DNA from: Rheinheimera sp.
GTDB taxonomy: Bacteria > Pseudomonadota > Gammaproteobacteria > Enterobacterales > Alteromonadaceae
DNA length: 64,000 nt
NCBI GenBank assembly: GCA_003482455.1
Contig: DMYW01000026.1
Coordinates: 103,958-167,957, forward strand
Direction of reading: 5' to 3'
Within the stretch, counting starts at the first letter, position 1; each line of letters starts with the position of its first letter. Shown piece by piece: positions 53,313 to 62,114 of the stretch. A program made the translations under genes and the position numbers. The notes under the pieces were generated by a model. That model had not been told where the DNA came from. It saw only the letters and a list, made by a program, of their open reading frames with translations, and did not search any database.

Positions 53313-53339
53313 GCTGCGGTTCTAAACCAGAACCGCAGC
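53313..53339 (+). repeat. 11-bp hairpin 3' of TonB receptor
   Basis: GCTGCGGTTCT/AGAACCGCAGC perfect stem, 5-nt loop, 38 nt after the stop, followed by GGTAAAAAAC rather than T-run; perhaps a transcript-end stabiliser. Confidence 0.55.
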
Positions 53340-53485
53340 GGTAAAAAACGGTTGTTAAAAATCGCGCAGAGCAGCGCTGAGCAAGGGTGACAACGCCCCG
53401 CTCAAACCAAGGAACCTGGCCTTGGGTTGTGATGCGCTTGTTCGAACCTCCTGTTCTGGGTTCTGTCACTCCACTGTTTGGAGCA

Positions 53486-53517
53486 ACGCCTTGGCCTGCC
53501 AACCAAGGCGTTTTTTT
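53486..53517 (+). terminator. Terminator of TonB-receptor transcript
   Basis: ACGCCTTGG/CCAAGGCGT stem, 8-nt loop, then T7; it lies 36 nt before the next start codon, so the receptor mRNA ends here. Confidence 0.85.
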
Positions 53518-53552
53518 ATGGGCTGGGTTTTACGTTTTAACAAGGAGTCGCC

Positions 53553-53897
53553 ATGACACCGTTTCGCAAAGGGCTGTTGGTTGGTATTGCCGCCGCCAGC
53601 CTCGTTTATCTACCGCTGACGCTGCAACTTTGTTTAGGTTTTATTCGACAAGGGGTGGTGGGTGAAGTGAATCTACTTGGGCATTTGTTACGCTTAAGCC
53701 AGCAACAAACAGAACTAGCGGGCATGCAACAATGGCTAAAGTGGCAGTATGCTTGCAGCGCTGAGCATGCCACACAATTGCAGCAACAGTGGTTTGTTAC
53801 CCTACCCGACGATGGACATTTACAGCGGATCATCGCGCAAACGCCGCCGACCGCAAACTGCGCCACGCCGCCTAAGGCTGAGTTGCCGGCTCGTTAG
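53553..53897 (+). CDS. Hypothetical membrane-anchored protein
   Basis: 114 residues, one N-terminal hydrophobic segment (GLLVGIAAASLVYLPLTLQLCLGF), then a helical soluble part with many Gln (LSQQQTELAGMQQWLKWQYACSAEHATQLQQQWF). AAGGAG lies before the ATG. Its 3' end overlaps the convergent binding-protein gene by 26 nt. No family recognised. Confidence 0.68.
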   Translation: MTPFRKGLLVGIAAASLVYLPLTLQLCLGFIRQGVVGEVNLLGHLLRLSQQQTELAGMQQWLKWQYACSAEHATQLQQQWFVTLPDDGHLQRIIAQTPPTANCATPPKAELPAR

Positions 53898-54825
53898 CCG
53901 TGGCTGGTATTGGCGTTGCCGTCGATGCGGCCGGCGCTTGCGGATTTAATAAGGTCCAATCACGCACCGCGGTATTGATAAAGCCACACTGCTGATACGC
54001 CGTTTCGATGTCGCCGCGTTGGCGCATGATGGCAAGCCCGCGTTGCAGCGCCGCAAACACCTCTGCGCCTAACGGATGTTTTTTCGACACAATAAAATGC
54101 CGAGAGTCGTGCATTGCGACTTTGACATTCGGCAGCGCATAGATGCTATAGCCGTTGCCTTGGTACATGTAAGGCGGCGTTTTGGTAAAAGGCACCAACA
54201 TGGCATCCACCCACCCGCGGCTGACCATTTTGGCCATCGAGATCCAATCGCCTTCATGCACCAGTTGTTTGGGTTTAAGCTCGGTCAACAATTGCCAGTC
54301 TTGTGGCCAGTCGCGAGACGAGACAAAACTTAATTGCTGCAACTCTTCGGCGCGCCTGACCTGCAATTTTTTGAGATTCTCAGCCGAGACAAAGATCCCC
54401 GCTTCGAACTCACTGCTGCGGATCATCGGACTGGAGATATACACAGCATCGGCCAGTGGGCTGGCCTGACTTAAAAACACAGTGTCAAAACTTAACAGCA
54501 AAAAGCCATCCACCACTAAACGCACATTGCGCGCGTCATAATTGCCGGTGGCAAACCGAAAATTCAGTTCTGCCCCGCCCAGTTTTAACGCCCGCTGCAC
54601 CAAAATAAATTCAACCACATCGCGCTGGCAATAGGCGCGGTCAAAGGCATGAAACGTCATGATGTCGTCGTTGCCAAGCAAGGTTTGCGCATAGTGGTAG
54701 ATGTCGGTTTCAACCGTCACTGTGATGGGTTTGGTGCTGGTCACAGCTGAACCGGCAACTGCTGCACCGCAGGCCGCTAGCAGCATGGCACTGGCTAGAA
54801 ACTTGGTTCGCAAAGCCTGTGGCAT
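53872..54825 (-). CDS. Orphan periplasmic solute-binding-like protein
   Basis: 317 residues, signal peptide (FLASAMLLAACGAAVAGSA). Binding-protein-like layout: ITVTVETDIYHYAQTLL, then DRAYCQRDVVEFILVQRALKL, SFVSSRDWPQDWQLLTELKP, FAALQRGLAIMRQRGDIETAYQQCGF near the end, and an Ala/Thr/Pro tail. The LACG stretch is not a good lipobox. GGGGAG lies 7 nt before the ATG. No ABC transporter nearby; third such orphan in the window. Confidence 0.65.
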   Translation of the reverse strand: MPQALRTKFLASAMLLAACGAAVAGSAVTSTKPITVTVETDIYHYAQTLLGNDDIMTFHAFDRAYCQRDVVEFILVQRALKLGGAELNFRFATGNYDARNVRLVVDGFLLLSFDTVFLSQASPLADAVYISSPMIRSSEFEAGIFVSAENLKKLQVRRAEELQQLSFVSSRDWPQDWQLLTELKPKQLVHEGDWISMAKMVSRGWVDAMLVPFTKTPPYMYQGNGYSIYALPNVKVAMHDSRHFIVSKKHPLGAEVFAALQRGLAIMRQRGDIETAYQQCGFINTAVRDWTLLNPQAPAASTATPIPATANEPATQP

Positions 54826-54902
54826 CAAAACACTCCCCTATCGCGTTTGCTTAACCATAGCAGCGAGCACGGTTTTACTAAAGCACCTCTGTTCCCACAA
54901 AA

Positions 54903-54928
54903 GAAAAACCGCCCAAAGGGGCGGTTTT
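54903..54928 (-). terminator. Terminator of feoAB
   Basis: AAAACCGCCC/GGGCGGTTTT stem with AAAG loop; T-rich on the minus strand, 43 nt after the feoB stop. Confidence 0.87.
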
Positions 54929-54970
54929 GTGGTTGGTTAACCAATCAAGCGCTTGGTGGCTATTGGCAGG

Positions 54971-56785
54971 TTAACCAATCAGCTGTGCACAGGCCATCGC
55001 AATCAAATAGGCCAATAAGCCGTAGCCAACCACCAACAGCGTGACTAAGCGGTTGCTGCCAGTTTCTGCACGGAGCGTCGCAACGGTAGCCACACATTGC
55101 AGCGCAATGACGTAGAACAGCAGCAAACCGATACCGGCGCCCAGTGCGAGGCCATCTTGCTGAATTTGGGTGGCTAAATCGCCGACATGCTCGTCTGCAC
55201 CATCAATGCCAAACAAGGTGCCCAAGGCGCCGACAAACACTTCCCGCGCCAAGAACGACATCAAAATCGCCACGCCGTAGCGCCAATCCAGGCCCAGCGG
55301 CTCGAAAATAGGGTCAATCCAATGGCCAATCATGCCCAAATACGAATGTTCTAAGTTCGAACCTTGCGGGAAATAACCTAGCGCCCATAGCACGACGGAT
55401 ACGGCAAAAATCACCGGGCCGGCGCGGTAAATAAAGGCTTTGCCACTTTGCAGCACCCGACGCACCAGTGGTTTCCAGTGCGGGAAACGGTAGGTTGGCA
55501 GCTCTAAAATAAACGGCATGTCTTGCTGTTGTTCGCCGATGGTTTTGCTTTGCGCCAACATCGAACTGACCACCAAGGCCGTGACAATGCCAAACATATA
55601 CAGACCAAAAAACACCACGCCTTGCAGGTTGACTAAGCCGCCGAGATAACTACGTTCTGGCACCAGCACCGCAATTAATAAGCCATACACAGGCAATCGC
55701 GCCGAACATGACATCAGCGGGATCGTCATCATGGTGATCAAACGCTTCCTTGGTGATTCAATGGTTCGCGCCGCCATAATGGCTGGAATTGCACAGGCAT
55801 GCGCCGACAAAAACGGCACAAAACTGCGGCCCGACAAGCCAAAATAGCTCAGCGGGCGGTGGCAAATCAGTGCGGCGCGCGCTAAATAACCGCTGTCTTC
55901 GAGCAAGCCGATAATCAGCGTCAACACCATGATTTGCGGCACAAACACTAAAAAGGCACCAAACCCACCAAACAAGGCATCGCGGGTAAAGTCAGCCGCC
56001 ATGCCCTCGCCCATTAAGCCAGTCACCCACGCGGCCAGATCACCGATCCCCGCTTCCACCGCGTCCATAATGGGCGCCGCAAAGGTAAAAATACTTTGGA
56101 ATAACAAAAACATAATGACCAAAAACACCAGACTACCGCTCAGGTGATGCAGCAAAAAGCCATCGATACGGTTTTGGTTTTTCAGCACTATGCTCGATTG
56201 CATGCCAAATTGCTGGGCCAGCTCGCGCGCTTGGTTATTTAGCCGATTGGCATCTTGATCCACAGGGATTGGCGCCGGCGCCGCTTGCGTAGCCAGTGCA
56301 GTAATGGCGTCTTTAAACTCGGCAATGCCGTACAAAGTGCGGGCAGAAATTGCATAAACTGGACTTTGTAGCGCCTGTTCAAACGCTTTGAGATCAATAA
56401 CATGGCCGTGACGCTGCATTTCATCAAACATGTTCAGCGCAAACACCACTTGCTTGCCGTGCGCCTTGGCCATCGCCTGAATTTGCAGGCCAAGCACCAG
56501 ACTTGTTTGCAGGCGGCTGGCATCAAGCGTGCAAATCACCAACGCCGTGTCGGCATCTTCCATCGCTTGGCGAATATGCGTCAGTGCGATTTCTTCATCG
56601 CGAGACAAGGATTGCAGGGAATACACGCCTGGCAGGTCAATCAGCTCAAACTGGCCCATCCGGCCGGATTTCAGCTCGACAGTCACACCGGGGAAGTTCG
56701 CCACTTTCTGGCGCAGACCGGTTAATTGGTTAAACAGTAAACTCTTACCAGAATTGGGTTTCCCCACCAAAATGATGCGTTTCAT
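54971..56785 (-). CDS. feoB: Ferrous iron transporter FeoB
   Basis: 604-residue inner-membrane Fe2+ transporter. N-terminal GTPase: G1 GKPNSGKS, G3 DLPG, G4 NMFD, G5 SAR, followed by a helical GDI-like domain and membrane core with two Gate motifs (GFGAFLVFVPQIMVL, LSAHACAIPAIMAARTI; FLAREVFVGALG, ALQCVATVATLRAETG). It is shorter than E. coli FeoB (773), mainly at the GDI and C-terminal regions. It follows feoA by 9 nt; no feoC is present. Likely Fur-controlled through the site at 57103. Confidence 0.95.
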   Translation of the reverse strand: MKRIILVGKPNSGKSLLFNQLTGLRQKVANFPGVTVELKSGRMGQFELIDLPGVYSLQSLSRDEEIALTHIRQAMEDADTALVICTLDASRLQTSLVLGLQIQAMAKAHGKQVVFALNMFDEMQRHGHVIDLKAFEQALQSPVYAISARTLYGIAEFKDAITALATQAAPAPIPVDQDANRLNNQARELAQQFGMQSSIVLKNQNRIDGFLLHHLSGSLVFLVIMFLLFQSIFTFAAPIMDAVEAGIGDLAAWVTGLMGEGMAADFTRDALFGGFGAFLVFVPQIMVLTLIIGLLEDSGYLARAALICHRPLSYFGLSGRSFVPFLSAHACAIPAIMAARTIESPRKRLITMMTIPLMSCSARLPVYGLLIAVLVPERSYLGGLVNLQGVVFFGLYMFGIVTALVVSSMLAQSKTIGEQQQDMPFILELPTYRFPHWKPLVRRVLQSGKAFIYRAGPVIFAVSVVLWALGYFPQGSNLEHSYLGMIGHWIDPIFEPLGLDWRYGVAILMSFLAREVFVGALGTLFGIDGADEHVGDLATQIQQDGLALGAGIGLLLFYVIALQCVATVATLRAETGSNRLVTLLVVGYGLLAYLIAMACAQLIG

Positions 56786-56794
56786 TAAAGTCCA

Positions 56795-57082
56795 TTACAC
56801 AGTTGGGCTAATACGAATGCGGCGAGCGATAGGTTGTTCTAACGAGTACACAGTGTCGGCCACCGAAATAACCACTGGGCCGCCAAACGGGCCGCGTTGC
56901 AAGCAAATCAGCTGGCGCGCTGGCTCGATCCCGATATCGCGCAAGCGAAGTTGCACCTGCGGATCAAGGCCTGTATCCACCGAGGCAATCAACGCGACTG
57001 TGCCCTTTGGTGCATCCCACAAGGTCATTGCGGCATCTTGGCTGTCAGAGCTGGTCATCGCTGGCGTCAACATACTGGTCAT
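56795..57082 (-). CDS. feoA: FeoA-domain protein
   Basis: 95 residues; the SH3-like FeoA domain spans about residues 19-95 (APKGTVALIASVDTG, LRLRDIGIEPARQLICLQRGPFGGPVVISVADTVYSLEQPIARRIRI). FeoA assists FeoB in the cytosol. The 18 residues before it are unusual for FeoA, and ATGs at 57058 or 57028 would give a standard length of 77-87; no start has a strong ribosome site. First gene of the feoAB operon. Confidence 0.88.
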   Translation of the reverse strand: MTSMLTPAMTSSDSQDAAMTLWDAPKGTVALIASVDTGLDPQVQLRLRDIGIEPARQLICLQRGPFGGPVVISVADTVYSLEQPIARRIRISPTV

Positions 57083-57102
57083 GGAGTAGCACTCGTAGAA
57101 TT

Positions 57103-57121
57103 AATAAGAAGTATTCTTATT
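57103..57121. promoter_or_regulatory. Fur-box-like palindrome upstream of feoA
   Basis: AATAAGAA-GTA-TTCTTATT, perfect inverted repeat. It matches the form AATGAGAATTATTCTCATT at 16 of 19 positions and lies 21 nt before feoA, where it would cover the promoter. Fur repression with iron is expected. Confidence 0.7.
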
Positions 57122-57260
57122 TAGCATTCTACCACCAAATTTGCGCCGCGAAAGCTTGCGCGGCAATTTTCTGTCGAAGATTTGATCCAGTTCAGCTGTT
57201 TGCCAAAGAGTTTGCATGCGGATACCACCGCAATCGTTGATAAGTCGCGATAGCAGCGGC

Positions 57261-58295
57261 TCATTGCCCCCGCAAAAACTGCAGCCGTTGTTGCTCCTCT
57301 GCAGATGGTTGATACGGCTGAAAACTAACATCGGATTGGCCAAACTCACCAATCCCCGCCTCAGCAATCGCACTATTGCCAAACCGTGGCGGTACATCTG
57401 GCGCTGGCGACATGCGTTGTAGCCGCAGCGCCGTGACTGTTAATGCTTGAGTGGTGGTCGGTAGCACAGAACCGTGCGCTTTCAGCACAGCACGCACCGA
57501 GCCTTGGCGCAGCGTTTGGGTTTCGACCAGTCGTGCGATCACGGCGCCGTTGGCCATTAATAAGCCTTGGATCTGATACAAGCCTGTTTCGCTGGTTTTA
57601 AGTTGCAGCGGGATCTCCAGATCTTCCCCTTGCACCGACGCCTGCTGCACTTGCGTGATCGTCGCGACCGGCCGCACCCATTCAAAAGGCGCGCGGATGC
57701 TATGGCCGCTGCCCGAACTGACGCGCAGTACCAGTTCTTCTGGCCAATCAATACCAGCACTGAGTTGCCACAACTGAGTCCCCGTTGTTGCCGCCACCGA
57801 CGTTTGGGCTAACAGGCGCTCTTGCCCTTGCGACAGCACTTCAAGTTTGAGTTGCGCCAGCGGTAAATCCGTTGGGTACGACAAGGTAAACACCAAAGCT
57901 TCAGGTTGATAAAAGCGATATTTTTGCAGCGCCAGCGACCATTGACTGCCATCTTGTTGCTCGACCGCTACCGCCGTGTATTGCGTTTCATCGGCCGGAT
58001 GCAGTGGCTGGCGGTACGGCTGTGAGTAACTTGGATAACGCAGCTCAGCGGCATATTGCGTCGCCGCATCGTCTTCTTCCGGCAGCGGCAATGCGTCCAC
58101 CGGCAACGGCGCCGGTTCAGCATCGCTAGAATGCACCACAGGCAAAGCATCGCTTCTTGGGCGAGCCTCATGGGTAGGTTGCGTTGAAGCGCTCACCACC
58201 GGTGCATCGAACTGACGCGGCCCGACGAACCACCAGGCCAGCGAGGCACCAAGTGCGATGACCAGCAGCACTGTGACAACACGACTTTTTTGCAT
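57261..58295 (-). CDS. Membrane-anchored partner protein of the secreted lipase
   Basis: 344 residues. One N-terminal membrane helix (VVTVLLVIALGASLAWWFVG), a 60-residue linker rich in Pro, Ala, Asp and Glu, then a beta-rich periplasmic part (VFTLSYPTDLPLAQLKLEVLSQ, PLQLKTSETGLYQIQGLLM) and a charged end. Length, topology and position just downstream of a lipase recall lipase-specific foldases (Lif), but the RxxFDY foldase motif is absent and the domain looks Ig-like rather than helical. Not recognised; a role in lipase folding or secretion is a guess from context. Confidence 0.72.
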   Translation of the reverse strand: MQKSRVVTVLLVIALGASLAWWFVGPRQFDAPVVSASTQPTHEARPRSDALPVVHSSDAEPAPLPVDALPLPEEDDAATQYAAELRYPSYSQPYRQPLHPADETQYTAVAVEQQDGSQWSLALQKYRFYQPEALVFTLSYPTDLPLAQLKLEVLSQGQERLLAQTSVAATTGTQLWQLSAGIDWPEELVLRVSSGSGHSIRAPFEWVRPVATITQVQQASVQGEDLEIPLQLKTSETGLYQIQGLLMANGAVIARLVETQTLRQGSVRAVLKAHGSVLPTTTQALTVTALRLQRMSPAPDVPPRFGNSAIAEAGIGEFGQSDVSFQPYQPSAEEQQRLQFLRGQ

Positions 58296-58494
58296 CGATT
58301 TGACTTCTCTTCGCGGAATTTTTATTGGCTTGATACTCGGGAACAGCCCGCAAACTCAGGGGCCAAATGCTTACTGCGGCTAATATACAGCGCTGACAAA
58401 ACCAAGCTCAGCAGTTGCATAACCAAAATGACATCGCAGCTATACCAGCCCCCAGCGCCGTAAAGCGCTGAGGGCAACTTGCTTGGCAATGCCA

Positions 58495-59550
58495 TTACGG
58501 CAGTTGTTGGAACACCAAGGCTGACATGGATTGTGTATCGGAGCTGTTGACGTAACGCCAAGTGGCGTAATACGGGAAGCCGTAATATTTGTCCGTCGCT
58601 TTGACTTGCCAGTTGACACCATTGCTATAACTGACGCTGCTGGTGGCCGTGGTAAAACGCCCTGCAACACTATTTTTTAGCACGCTGGCATGGCTGTATT
58701 TATCCGACATCAACACGGGGTAATGCTGCGGATAACGGCTAGATGGCGCTTTGACGGATGTTAACTTGCCACTTAAGGCGACGTTACCGACGCAGCTGTT
58801 GAAATCACCGGCCGTGGTGGCGCCACACGATGAATGCGGTGCAACGACGCCGTCATCATCGCCGGGTAAAAATGGGGACGTCGCGCCAACATAGTCACTG
58901 GCACCGCCGACCATCCGCAGCCTTGGCACACGGCTTGTAAAGGTAGTGGCCAACTGGCGCGCGCTGTTAACTTGCAGGTCGTTCAGCACACCGGCGTTGC
59001 CGCGTGTTGGCGTGGTGCCCAGCCATAAACCGACCGCTTGTTGCACCAACCAACCGGCATTGCCGTCGATGACATTCAGTGCCAAGTCGGCCAGTTCGGA
59101 ACCGCCACCCGCCCCTGCAAAATCAACAGTCGCCACAATGTTAAGCGGCTCCATCCCAGCATTTCGCAGCCAGTTTGCTTGGTTTTCCAGAATATACCGA
59201 GTGACTAAATCACCGGTGGAATGAGTCACAAACACACAGCCGGTGCGGCAGGTGCCTTGTTGTGACAGCTGCTTGAGCACAGGCCAGACGTAATCGGTAC
59301 TGATTTTTTCTTTGACGCGTTCTTGCGACGGCCAATCGATGCGGGCGGCGGCGCGGCTGCCCCAGTATTCGGACCAATAAGCAGCGCCTGCTTGACTAAC
59401 TGCTGTGCCGACCGGGCGACTTTGTAATTGGCTAGGTTGGAAACCGTGCACAAGCACGATCGGGTAATTGCTGGCATAAGCGGCGGAACTGATTGCCGAT
59501 AGGCCAAGCAGCGCGGCCATCGACCACGCGCGTGGTTTGAATGTTGTCAT
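58495..59550 (-). CDS. Secreted triacylglycerol lipase (class 2, alpha/beta hydrolase)
   Basis: 351 residues. Signal peptide MTTFKPRAWSMAALLGLSAISSAAYA. YPIVLVHGFQ forms the oxyanion loop; the nucleophile is in VTHSTGD (Thr-His-Ser-x-Gly variant), the acid likely in PGDDDGVV, the His in KYSHASVLKN. This is the pattern of PF01674-type secreted lipases. Several Cys pairs suggest disulfides. The ATG with GGGATA is preferred to an earlier one 66 nt upstream. The 200-nt gap before the partner gene contains a small hairpin without T-run. Confidence 0.87.
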   Translation of the reverse strand: MTTFKPRAWSMAALLGLSAISSAAYASNYPIVLVHGFQPSQLQSRPVGTAVSQAGAAYWSEYWGSRAAARIDWPSQERVKEKISTDYVWPVLKQLSQQGTCRTGCVFVTHSTGDLVTRYILENQANWLRNAGMEPLNIVATVDFAGAGGGSELADLALNVIDGNAGWLVQQAVGLWLGTTPTRGNAGVLNDLQVNSARQLATTFTSRVPRLRMVGGASDYVGATSPFLPGDDDGVVAPHSSCGATTAGDFNSCVGNVALSGKLTSVKAPSSRYPQHYPVLMSDKYSHASVLKNSVAGRFTTATSSVSYSNGVNWQVKATDKYYGFPYYATWRYVNSSDTQSMSALVFQQLP

Positions 59551-59876
59551 GAGGTATCCCTGTTGCTGGTCGTGGTCCCTCTGGCTCTGACTGCGTGATG
59601 TGTTGTTACAGCACATACATAGCGTCTCGCTCTGTTGACCACTTATATTTTTAAAAGCGCAATTAACGCTGTTCGCTGCACGTTCGATGCATTACGTCAT
59701 CTTTTATCGATAACTTGCAACTCATCTGAGGTACAACCAGTACCAACATAGGGCAAAAAAAAACCAAGCTCCAGCAAAAAGGTTAACAAAATGCAAAATA
59801 GTTAGAGTCAAAACTCAACTTTTGCAACATCTGTAGCAAGCTAGCGGCGGGCGTTTTTGCGCGTTTGCCGACTTCA
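59551..59876. other. Upstream region of the lipase gene
   Basis: 326 nt, AT-rich, presumed lipase promoter and 3' end of argP. An A9 run occurs near 59757. No gene or clear operator recognised. Confidence 0.4.
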
Positions 59877-60776
59877 TCAGGCATCCTTCCCCAGCTCGTC
59901 GAGTGGCTGCAAAGAGCGCTGCGCCGCAGCTTTTACCCGAAGTCGTAGCGCATGCAGCGCTGGGCTTTCCGTTTGCCAGTAGTGCCAATACAAGGGCGTG
60001 TCGAGAACATGCTCTGGCGTTAAATCCACCAGCAAGCCCGTGCGCAAAGCATCACCAAGTTGTTGATCCGGTAATAAGCCAAACCCTAAGCCCGCGTGAA
60101 TGGCTTGGCGAAAGCCTTCCGACGAGGGGCACAAATGCACGCGTTGTGGTTTCAACCCGGCCACTTGCTGTAAAAATTGGTGTTGTAACAGGTCGTCCCT
60201 GTCATAAACCAAACAAGGCAACTGCGGTAAATCCGTCAGTCCTTGATAGGCATAACGCGCCAGCAGCGTTGGGCTTGCCACTAAACGGTAACGCATGGCG
60301 CCAAGTGGTTCCACCAGCCCCGCCACTACCGGTTGGGGGCTGTCACAAATACAGGCCATCACCTCGCCGGCTTTCATCCGCTGCAAGCCAATCGATTGAT
60401 CGACCACCACCAACTCATACAACAGATCGTCAACGCAAGCTTGCCCTGTAGCGGGAGCGAGCGCGCTGGCAAGCCAAGTCGCCAGCGAATCCGCATTGGT
60501 GGCAAGGCGCACTGTCAGTGGCTGGGTTGATTCTGCTATGCCAAGCGCCGCTTCAAGCTGGCGCACCTGTTGCCAATGATTCAGTAGTTTTACACCAAGC
60601 GGCGTTGGGCGCGGCGGCTGACTGCGTTCGAGCACCGGCGCACCGAGTTGCAGTTCCAACTGCTGAATGCGCCGACTGACTGCAGACTGGGTTAAATACA
60701 GCTGCTGCGCCGCTTTATCAAACCCTTGCTCGCTGACCACCGTCGCTAGTGCATGCAACAACCGATAATCCATCAT
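59877..60776 (-). CDS. argP: LysR-type regulator ArgP
   Basis: 299 residues. N-terminal winged helix DYRLLHALATVVSEQGFDKAAQQLYLTQSAVSRRIQQLE, then effector domain (TVRLATNADSLATWLASALAP, ACVDDLLYELVVVDQSIGLQRMKAGEVMACIC, GLGFGLLPDQQLGDAL). The phrase pattern is that of ArgP/IciA, which senses Arg and Lys and activates argO. The divergent argO-like gene 101 nt away confirms it. Confidence 0.92.
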   Translation of the reverse strand: MMDYRLLHALATVVSEQGFDKAAQQLYLTQSAVSRRIQQLELQLGAPVLERSQPPRPTPLGVKLLNHWQQVRQLEAALGIAESTQPLTVRLATNADSLATWLASALAPATGQACVDDLLYELVVVDQSIGLQRMKAGEVMACICDSPQPVVAGLVEPLGAMRYRLVASPTLLARYAYQGLTDLPQLPCLVYDRDDLLQHQFLQQVAGLKPQRVHLCPSSEGFRQAIHAGLGFGLLPDQQLGDALRTGLLVDLTPEHVLDTPLYWHYWQTESPALHALRLRVKAAAQRSLQPLDELGKDA

Positions 60777-60877
60777 GATTTTTACTCATTATCCATGCTT
60801 TTTATTCGCTAGATTCATAGCAAAGCCGACTCTACACTGCAAGTCATTGGCGCAAGCCTTTTATCTGGAGCAAGACG
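60777..60877. promoter_or_regulatory. argP-argO divergent promoter region
   Basis: 101-nt AT-rich gap with CTTTTTATTCGCTAGATTCAT; ArgP is expected to bind here as in enterobacteria. Exact boxes were not assigned. Confidence 0.5.
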
Positions 60878-61486
60878 ATGGCATCAGCACTGCAAGGCCT
60901 GTTATTAGGCTTGAGTTTGATTGTGGCGATAGGCGCGCAAAATATTTGGGTGCTGAGTCAAAGTATGGCTGGCGCCAACCGCTGGGCGATTGCGCTGGGG
61001 TGTATTGGCTGTGACGCCGCCTTGATGGTGCTCGGTGTCTATGGCGCGTCGACCGTGCAAGCCGCCTTACCTCTGCTGTTGCCGCTGATGACCATGGCTG
61101 GTGTGGCCATGTTGCTGTATCTGGCGTGGCAAGCAGCGCGGCGGGCCTATCTTGGCGCGGCAAGCCTGCAGCTAGCATCCGTCAGCCGCGCCCCTTGGCA
61201 ACAAACGCTCGCCACCGCCTTGGCGATTAGTTTACTCAACCCGCACGTCTATTTAGACACAGTCGTGCTGTTGGGCAGCATTGGCGCGGTGCAACCCTCA
61301 CCGCCGCTGTTTGCGCTGGGGGCTAGCGTGGCCTCGTGTTTGTGGTTTGGGGCACTAACTGGTTTCGCGCCACGCTTAAAACTCCTGCTCAGCTCACCCC
61401 AGCGCTGGCGCTTGTTTGATAGCTGCATCGCGCTGATTTTATGCGGCATCGCCATGCAACTGGCCCTGCACGCCCAAAGCTTGTAA
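60878..61486 (+). CDS. argO: Arginine/lysine exporter ArgO (LysE family)
   Basis: 202 residues, six helices. GLLLGLSLIVAIGAQNIWVLSQSM is the LysE/ArgO N-terminal signature (GxQN), GCIGCDAALMVLGVYG the second helix with Asp, and ATALAISLLNPHVYLDTVVLLG the NPHVYLD motif. It exports arginine (and canavanine) or lysine. Divergent from argP; GGAGC precedes the ATG. Confidence 0.92.
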   Translation: MASALQGLLLGLSLIVAIGAQNIWVLSQSMAGANRWAIALGCIGCDAALMVLGVYGASTVQAALPLLLPLMTMAGVAMLLYLAWQAARRAYLGAASLQLASVSRAPWQQTLATALAISLLNPHVYLDTVVLLGSIGAVQPSPPLFALGASVASCLWFGALTGFAPRLKLLLSSPQRWRLFDSCIALILCGIAMQLALHAQSL

Positions 61487-61678
61487 CCAAGTTGCAGACA
61501 GCTGTGCCACAATGACTGTGTTCATTTGTTGGCATTTCATGCACTTAAAACACAAGCAGCGCGGTGCCATTTACACACACTGTTACAGCCTGACATCGCT
61601 TTGCTACAGCCTTTTTGGCGATTGCTGACGACTATCCAAAGACGGTTGCCATGGTGGCACCATTGAAGGAGCACTTTT

Positions 61679-62044
61679 ATGCGTACTATGACTCTGGTTC
61701 TTACGGTCGTTGCGGCGTTGGTTAGTGGTCAAAGCCTTGCAAACTCAGCCCCGCTACAAGCGGCCGACTCGCGCGTCGAAACTCAGCTGTGCCTCAGCGC
61801 CGCTAGCGAGCCGCTGCATCAATTTAAACATGACGCCAAGCAACACCATGTCAGTTTGGCGCTGCTGGCGAACAAACTGCAATGCAATGACCAATCCATC
61901 GCTAGCTTTGCTCGCAGCTATGGCAATGCGCAAGTCGCCGCGCAATTAGGCCGTTTGCAACGCGGCCATGTCGACATTGAAGTCATTAGCAGTGCGGCAA
62001 CGCCAAGTGCTGTAACTGTTGCAGGAGCGCTGAGCCCGAACTAG
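61679..62044 (+). CDS. DUF3718-like exported protein
   Basis: 121 residues; signal peptide MRTMTLVLTVVAALVSGQSLA. Two Cys (QLCLSA, LQCNDQS) frame the middle, likely as a disulfide, with VSLALLANKLQCNDQSIASFARSYGN resembling DUF3718 proteins. AAGGAG precedes the ATG. Function unknown. Confidence 0.72.
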   Translation: MRTMTLVLTVVAALVSGQSLANSAPLQAADSRVETQLCLSAASEPLHQFKHDAKQHHVSLALLANKLQCNDQSIASFARSYGNAQVAAQLGRLQRGHVDIEVISSAATPSAVTVAGALSPN

Positions 62045-62114
62045 GGTTGAAAACGATGCTGCCACATAGGCTTGGGGGCAGTCGTCCGAGCCTAGTGGAG
62101 CTATTCGAATGACC

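Noticed and set aside
53387..53665. 92-codon plus-strand ORF across the TonB-receptor terminator
   Set aside because: It runs through a strong terminator and overlaps the better-supported gene at 53553 in another frame.
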